Source of the DNA: Streptosporangium oxazolinicum
GTDB taxonomy: Bacteria; Actinomycetota; Actinomycetes; Streptosporangiales; Streptosporangiaceae
DNA length: 64,000 nucleotides
Direction of reading: 5' to 3'
NCBI RefSeq assembly: GCF_039537505.1
Contig: NZ_BAABAQ010000002.1
Coordinates: 434,001-498,000, forward strand
This document shows, in pieces, positions 59,837 through 64,000 of the stretch; the first letter of the stretch is position 1; each line of letters starts with the position of its first letter. The position numbers were made by a program, and so were the translations under genes. The notes under the pieces are model-generated. The model ran no database searches. It saw only the letters and a list, made by a program, of their open reading frames with translations, and was not told the origin of the DNA.

Positions 59837-61389
59837 CGGCGGTCACCCCCGAGCAGCGCCGCGGCCACGCGTTCGAGGCCCGAGGCCCGAGGCCCCTTGA
59901 TCAGTACGACGTCGCCGGGGGCGAGCAGCGCCGACAGCTCCGCGCCCGCCTGGGCCGCGTCGGCGGCGTGCGAGACCGCGGTGGCGACCGGAGCCCCGCC
60001 GCCCGCTCCGGAGGTCTCCCCGAACGCGGCGACGGGCGAGGGCCGTGCGGCCCGGCCGGTGCCGGGCGGGCCGGCCGCGCCGTCGCCCGGTGGCCCCCCC
60101 GCCCCGGCGTACGCGGCGGAGCCGACCGGTACGCGACCGCCGCCCTCCCGCCCGGCCTGTACGGCGGCCTCGGCCCCGGCCAGGACCGGATCGGCGTCGG
60201 GGCCGACGACGAACAGGCCCGTGAGTCCCGCGCCCCCGGCCAGGCGCCCCAGCTCCTCGTTGAGCGCGGCGCTCTCGTCGCCCAGCTCGCGCAGGGCGGC
60301 GATGACCGCGAAGCGGCGGCGGTCGCCCGCGAGCGCGTCCAGGGTGCCGAAGGCGGCCCGCATCGAGTCGGGGTTGGCGTTGTAGGCGTCGTTGATCACG
60401 GTCACGCCGTCGGCGCGGTCGGTGACCTCCATCCGCCAGCGGCTGCGGGGCTCGGCCTCCGACAGCTCCTCGGCGATGGTGGCGACCGGCAGGCCGAGCT
60501 CGTAGGCGGCCGCGGCGGCGGCCAGTGCGTTCTCCACCGCGTGCTCGCCGTAGAGGCGCAGGCCGACCGGGGCGGCGCCCGAGGGGGTGCGCAGCGTGAA
60601 GGAGGCGCGTCCTCGCTCGTCGACGGTCACGTTCTCGGCCCGCACGGCCGCGCCCTCGCCCCGGCCGTACCAGGTGACGCGGGCGCCGGTGCGCCCCGCC
60701 ATCGCGGCCACCAGCGGGTCGTCGGCGTTGAGCACGGCCACGCCCTCGGCGGGCAGCGCCTCGACCAGCTCGCCCTTGGCCCTGGCGATCTCCTCCTTGC
60801 CGCCGAAGACCCCCAGGTGGGCGGTGCCGACGTTGAGGACCACGCCGATCCTCGGCGGGGCGACGCGGGTCAGGTGGGCGATGTGCCCCGCGTTCCTCGC
60901 GCCGAGTTCCAGCACCAGGTAGCGGGTGTCCTCGCCGGACTTCAGCACGGTCAGCGGGTGGCCGATCTCGTTGTTGAACGAGCCGGCCGTGGCGACCGTC
61001 GGGCCGATCCTGGCGGTGAGCCTGGCCAGCAGGTCCTTGGTGGTGGTCTTGCCCGCGGAGCCGGTGAGGCCGATGACCGTGGTCGCCGGCAGGGCCGCGC
61101 AGACCGCGGTGGCCAGGCCCGTCATGGCGGCCACGGTGTCGCCGACGATGACGGCGGGGGCGTCGACGGGCCGGGAGGCGAGCACGGCGACCGCCCCGGC
61201 CGCGACGGCCTGGGCGGCGAAGTCGTGCCCGTCGACCCGTTCACCCTTGATCGCGACGAACAGCGACCCCGGTTCGACGGCGCGGGAGTCGGTGACGACC
61301 GGGCCGCGCACCACCGCGCGTGGGTCGGCCATGCCCGCGAGGGCGCCCGAGGTGATCTCGGCGATCCTGGCCAGCGGCAACGGGATCAT
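59833..61389 (-). CDS. murF: UDP-N-acetylmuramoyl-tripeptide--D-alanyl-D-alanine ligase
   Basis: The 518-residue Mur ligase adds D-Ala-D-Ala. P-loop GLTGSAGKTTTKDLL (108-122), ELGARNAGHIAHL and INDAYNANPDSMRAA are present. It is longer than the usual 450 or so residues. About 58 residues of Gly/Pro/Ala-rich sequence (410-467, positions 59989-60162) are inserted in the C-terminal domain before GDVVLIKGPRASGLE. ATG 61389. Confidence 0.95.
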   Translation of the reverse strand: MIPLPLARIAEITSGALAGMADPRAVVRGPVVTDSRAVEPGSLFVAIKGERVDGHDFAAQAVAAGAVAVLASRPVDAPAVIVGDTVAAMTGLATAVCAALPATTVIGLTGSAGKTTTKDLLARLTARIGPTVATAGSFNNEIGHPLTVLKSGEDTRYLVLELGARNAGHIAHLTRVAPPRIGVVLNVGTAHLGVFGGKEEIARAKGELVEALPAEGVAVLNADDPLVAAMAGRTGARVTWYGRGEGAAVRAENVTVDERGRASFTLRTPSGAAPVGLRLYGEHAVENALAAAAAAYELGLPVATIAEELSEAEPRSRWRMEVTDRADGVTVINDAYNANPDSMRAAFGTLDALAGDRRRFAVIAALRELGDESAALNEELGRLAGGAGLTGLFVVGPDADPVLAGAEAAVQAGREGGGRVPVGSAAYAGAGGPPGDGAAGPPGTGRAARPSPVAAFGETSGAGGGAPVATAVSHAADAAQAGAELSALLAPGDVVLIKGPRASGLERVAAALLGGDRR

Positions 61390-61401
61390 GATGCGTCTTC
61401 C

Positions 61402-62946
61402 CTACTCTCCATACGTGCTTCGGCGCCCGGTGCGGTTCCTGCGCCTGACGATCGCGTCGGCCACGACCTGCCGGTCGTCGAACGGAAGCACCTGGTCGCC
61501 GACGTACTGGCCCTGTTCGTGTCCCTTGCCGGCCACGAGGACGACGTCACCGAGACCCGCCCGGCCGATGGCCAGGTCGATGGCCGCGGCGCGGTCCGGC
61601 TCAATGATCACATGTGCGCGCCCGTCCTGGGACACGCCGAGAACTCCGTCCATCATCTCCGCGAGGATCCGCAGGGGATCCTCGGAGCGAGGGTTGTCGC
61701 TGGTGAGAATAGCCACATCTGCCAGCCTTGCGGCGGCTTCTCCCATCATTGGGCGTTTACCACGGTCACGGTCACCTCCGCAGCCGAGGACGACGATGAG
61801 CCCGCCCTCGGTGACCTCGCGCAGCGAGCGCAGGACCGACTCGATCGCGCCGGGCTTGTGCGAGTAGTCGACGATGGCCTGGAAGTCCTCGCCACCGGGA
61901 ACCCGTTCCATCCGGCCGGGAACTCCCGCCAGCGTACCGACGCCCGCCACCGCGGCCCGCAGCGGCACACCCGCCTCCACCAGCGCGACGATCGCGCCCA
62001 GCGCGTTGGCCACGTTGAAGGGCCCCGGCAGGGCGACCGACGCGGCCTCCTCGACGCCTCCGGGCCCCACGACCTTGAAGGTGCTGCCCTCGGGACCCAG
62101 CCGCACCTCCACGGCCCGCCAGTCGGCCTCGACGGCGCCCTCGGCGGAGAAGGTGGTCATCGGGATCTTCGCGATGCCGAGGAGCTCCCGCCCGTGGGCG
62201 TCGTCGAGGTTGACGACCCCCATGCGGCTCATCTCGGGGGTGAACAGCCGGGCCTTCGTCGCGAAGTAGTCGTTGAGGTCGCGGTGGAAGTCGAGGTGGT
62301 CCTGGGACAGGTTGGTGAACAGCGCCACGTCGTAGAACACCCCGTCGACCCGGCCGAGCGCCAGCGCGTGGCTGGAGACCTCCATGGCCGCGGCGGTGAC
62401 GCCCCGCTCGCGCATCAGGGCGAAGAGGGCCTGCAGGTCGCTCGCCTCGGGCGTGGTGAGCTTCGGCGCGAAGCGCAGCTCACCGGCGTGGATCTCCACC
62501 CCCCCGATGAGCCCGGGATTGTGCCCGGCGGCCCGCAGCCCGGCCTCCAGCATGAAGCTGACGGTGGACTTGCCGCTGGTGCCGGTGACCCCGACGACCA
62601 TGACGTCCGCCGCGGGATTGCCGTACACCCAGGCAGAGACCTGGCCGAGCAGGCCGCGCGGATCGGGCACGACGAGGACAGGGAGGCCGGTCGCGACCGC
62701 GGCCTCCCTTCCCGCCTCGTCGGTCAGGATCGCGCTGGCACCCGCGGCGAGGGCCTGGGCGGAGAAGTCGGCCCCGTGGGCCGTGGCCCCCGGCAGCGCG
62801 ACGTAGAGATCTCCCCGGCGCACCTGGCGCGAGTCGATGGTGATCCCGGACACCGCGGCAAGCGGGGCTCGCGACGTGCCCGAGGGCGCGCCGATGAGGC
62901 TCGCCAGCCCCGAGAGCGGACGGGGTGAACTGGTTGAGGGTCGCAT
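61402..62946 (-). CDS. murE: UDP-MurNAc-L-Ala-D-Glu--meso-2,6-diaminopimelate ligase
   Basis: The Mur ligase (514 residues from ATG 62946) adds the third residue of the stem peptide. The specificity motif DNPR (in LTSDNPRSEDPLRIL) indicates meso-diaminopimelate as substrate. GVTGTSGKSTVSFML is the P-loop, TTPEASDLQALFALMRE and QDHLDFHRDLNDYF are family segments. GTG 62964 would add six residues; ATG 62946 starts MRPSTSSP. The gap to ftsI is 40 bases. Confidence 0.95.
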   Translation of the reverse strand: MRPSTSSPRPLSGLASLIGAPSGTSRAPLAAVSGITIDSRQVRRGDLYVALPGATAHGADFSAQALAAGASAILTDEAGREAAVATGLPVLVVPDPRGLLGQVSAWVYGNPAADVMVVGVTGTSGKSTVSFMLEAGLRAAGHNPGLIGGVEIHAGELRFAPKLTTPEASDLQALFALMRERGVTAAAMEVSSHALALGRVDGVFYDVALFTNLSQDHLDFHRDLNDYFATKARLFTPEMSRMGVVNLDDAHGRELLGIAKIPMTTFSAEGAVEADWRAVEVRLGPEGSTFKVVGPGGVEEAASVALPGPFNVANALGAIVALVEAGVPLRAAVAGVGTLAGVPGRMERVPGGEDFQAIVDYSHKPGAIESVLRSLREVTEGGLIVVLGCGGDRDRGKRPMMGEAAARLADVAILTSDNPRSEDPLRILAEMMDGVLGVSQDGRAHVIIEPDRAAAIDLAIGRAGLGDVVLVAGKGHEQGQYVGDQVLPFDDRQVVADAIVRRRNRTGRRSTYGE

Positions 62947-62986
62947 TGACGACGGGGGACGCACGGCGAGAGCGTACCTTCACTCG

Positions 62987-64000
62987 TCACTCTCCGGCGC
63001 GTATCCGCACCGGGGACGGCCTGGTTCCGGTCGGCGGGATCTTCCCGCTCTTCAGCGCGAACGTCATCACCTTCTTGAAGACCGGGGCGGCGATCTCCCC
63101 ACCGTAGTGGCCCTCCTGGGGGTCCTGGAGGACCGCCAGGACGACCAGGCGGGGCTTGTCCGCCGGCGCGAAACCAACGAATGTCGCGGTATATCCGCAA
63201 TAACCCTGACATCTGGTGTCGTAGCGCATCGCGGTACCCGTCTTGCCCGCCACCCGGTAGCCGTCGATCGCGGCGAGGTTGCCGGTGCCCTCCTCGCTCA
63301 CCGCGGCCTCCAGCATGGTGGCGACCTCCCGCGCCGTACGCTCGCCGACCACCCGGGTCCGCTTGCCCGGCGGGGACGGGGTGAACGCGCCGTTCTCCCC
63401 GGTGGTGCCCGCCACGATCTGCGGGGTGACGCGTACCCCGCCGTTGGCGATGGTCTGGTACACGCTGGCCGTCTGCAGCGCCGTCACCGAGACCCCCTGG
63501 CCGTACGAGATCGTGCAGCGTTGGCTGCCCGACCAGCTCTTCCAGTCGGGCAGGAGCCCGGCCTCCTCCCCCGGCAGCCCGGTGCCGGGCTTCGCGCCGA
63601 ACCCGAAGCGCTGGAGCATCGAGTGGAGCTTCTCGTCGCCGATCTTCTGGGTGGCGAGGATCGTGCCCACGTTGCTGGAGGTCGCCACGATGCCGGAGAA
63701 GGTGAGGCGCTCGGTGGGGTGCGGGTGGGAGTCCTTCAGCACCCGGTCGGCGCACCTGATCTCGTCGGCGACCGTGAACAGGCTTTCCGGCCGCACGGCC
63801 CCCGACTCCAGGGCCGCCGCGGCGGTGATGACCTTGTTGGTGCTGCCCGGCTCGAACACGTCCGTGACCGACCGGTTGACCCGGTCGGCGCCGGGAGAGT
63901 CCATCCAGTTCCTCAGGTCGAGCTCGGGCGCGTTGGCCATGGCGATCACCCGGCCGGTCCGCACGTCCATCACGATGGCGCTGCCGGTGCGCGCCCCGGT
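62987..64000 (-). CDS. ftsI: Septal penicillin-binding protein FtsI (3' part; runs off window)
   Basis: Only the last 337 residues are in the window; the frame is open to the right edge. It is the class B transpeptidase that crosslinks septal peptidoglycan with FtsW. Active-site motifs: GSTNKVITAAAAL (Ser-x-x-Lys), TSSNVGTI (Ser-x-Asn), and GKTGTAMRYD (Lys-Thr-Gly). The order ftsI-murE-murF-mraY-murD-ftsW-murG-murC-ftsQ-ftsZ is the standard dcw order. Confidence 0.93.
   Translation of the reverse strand, partial: TGARTGSAIVMDVRTGRVIAMANAPELDLRNWMDSPGADRVNRSVTDVFEPGSTNKVITAAAALESGAVRPESLFTVADEIRCADRVLKDSHPHPTERLTFSGIVATSSNVGTILATQKIGDEKLHSMLQRFGFGAKPGTGLPGEEAGLLPDWKSWSGSQRCTISYGQGVSVTALQTASVYQTIANGGVRVTPQIVAGTTGENGAFTPSPPGKRTRVVGERTAREVATMLEAAVSEEGTGNLAAIDGYRVAGKTGTAMRYDTRCQGYCGYTATFVGFAPADKPRLVVLAVLQDPQEGHYGGEIAAPVFKKVMTFALKSGKIPPTGTRPSPVRIRAGE

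Overview
The window is GC-rich, codon position three is strongly biased to G/C, and the gene order is that of an actinomycete chromosome. From right to left it carries the dcw cell-wall/division cluster, ileS, traR/dksA-type gene, lspA, rluD-type gene, dnaE and the his operon, broadly the Streptomyces order. Two points fit a filamentous actinomycete with meso-DAP peptidoglycan: MurE has the DNPR motif, and there are many Ser/Thr kinases and an AfsR-type regulator. Family-level placement (Streptosporangiales-like) is only inference. I saw no rRNA, tRNA, CRISPR array, insertion sequence or prophage.

Layout. 1-2.3 kb: 3' part of a glutamine-synthetase-family gene, a decayed stretch, and a Uma2 nuclease gene. 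2.3-5.9 kb: a three-gene molybdenum hydroxylase operon (large, FAD, FeS subunits, coupled by 4-base overlaps). 6.1-7.3 kb: an OmpA-like protein and a lipoprotein. 7.3-11.8 kb: a Ser/Thr kinase translationally coupled to an AfsR/SARP-NB-ARC-TPR regulator. 12.2-18 kb: hisD-C-B-(small membrane protein)-H-(membrane protein)-priA-F. 18-25.9 kb: ybaK, amidase, membrane protein, a MurA with Asp in place of the catalytic Cys, a class A PBP and a class C beta-lactamase-like hydrolase. 26.1-30.7 kb: dnaE and a fusion of a degenerate DAHP-synthase barrel to chorismate mutase.

31.1-40.5 kb is the accessory-looking part. It holds three receptor-type Ser/Thr kinases, two of which share an ectodomain, plus an AraC regulator, an AzlCD exporter, an orphan TcmI-type cyclase and two gene fragments (histidine kinase; probable biotin carboxylase). 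40.5-42.5 kb: rluD-type gene, lspA, traR/dksA. 42.6-46.2 kb: ileS (type 2) behind a clear T-box leader and ending at a strong terminator hairpin. 46.3-52.5 kb: a membrane protein with two HxxxC/CxxC motifs, then divIVA, yggT, sepF, yggS and ftsZ. 52.5-64 kb: ftsQ, murC, murG, ftsW, murD, mraY, murF, murE and the 3' part of ftsI, all on the minus strand and transcribed ftsI to divIVA.

Functionally, the right third makes lipid II and the divisome; MurA and the class A PBP at 20.7-24.5 kb belong to the same pathway. The kinases may regulate wall synthesis, but nothing in the sequence fixes their targets. Strongest points for a second look: the ileS T-box, the degenerate DAHPS-chorismate mutase fusion, the duplicated Zn-finger-like membrane protein next to divIVA, the kinase cluster with odd repeats, the MurA active-site change, and the ftsZ upstream dyads.
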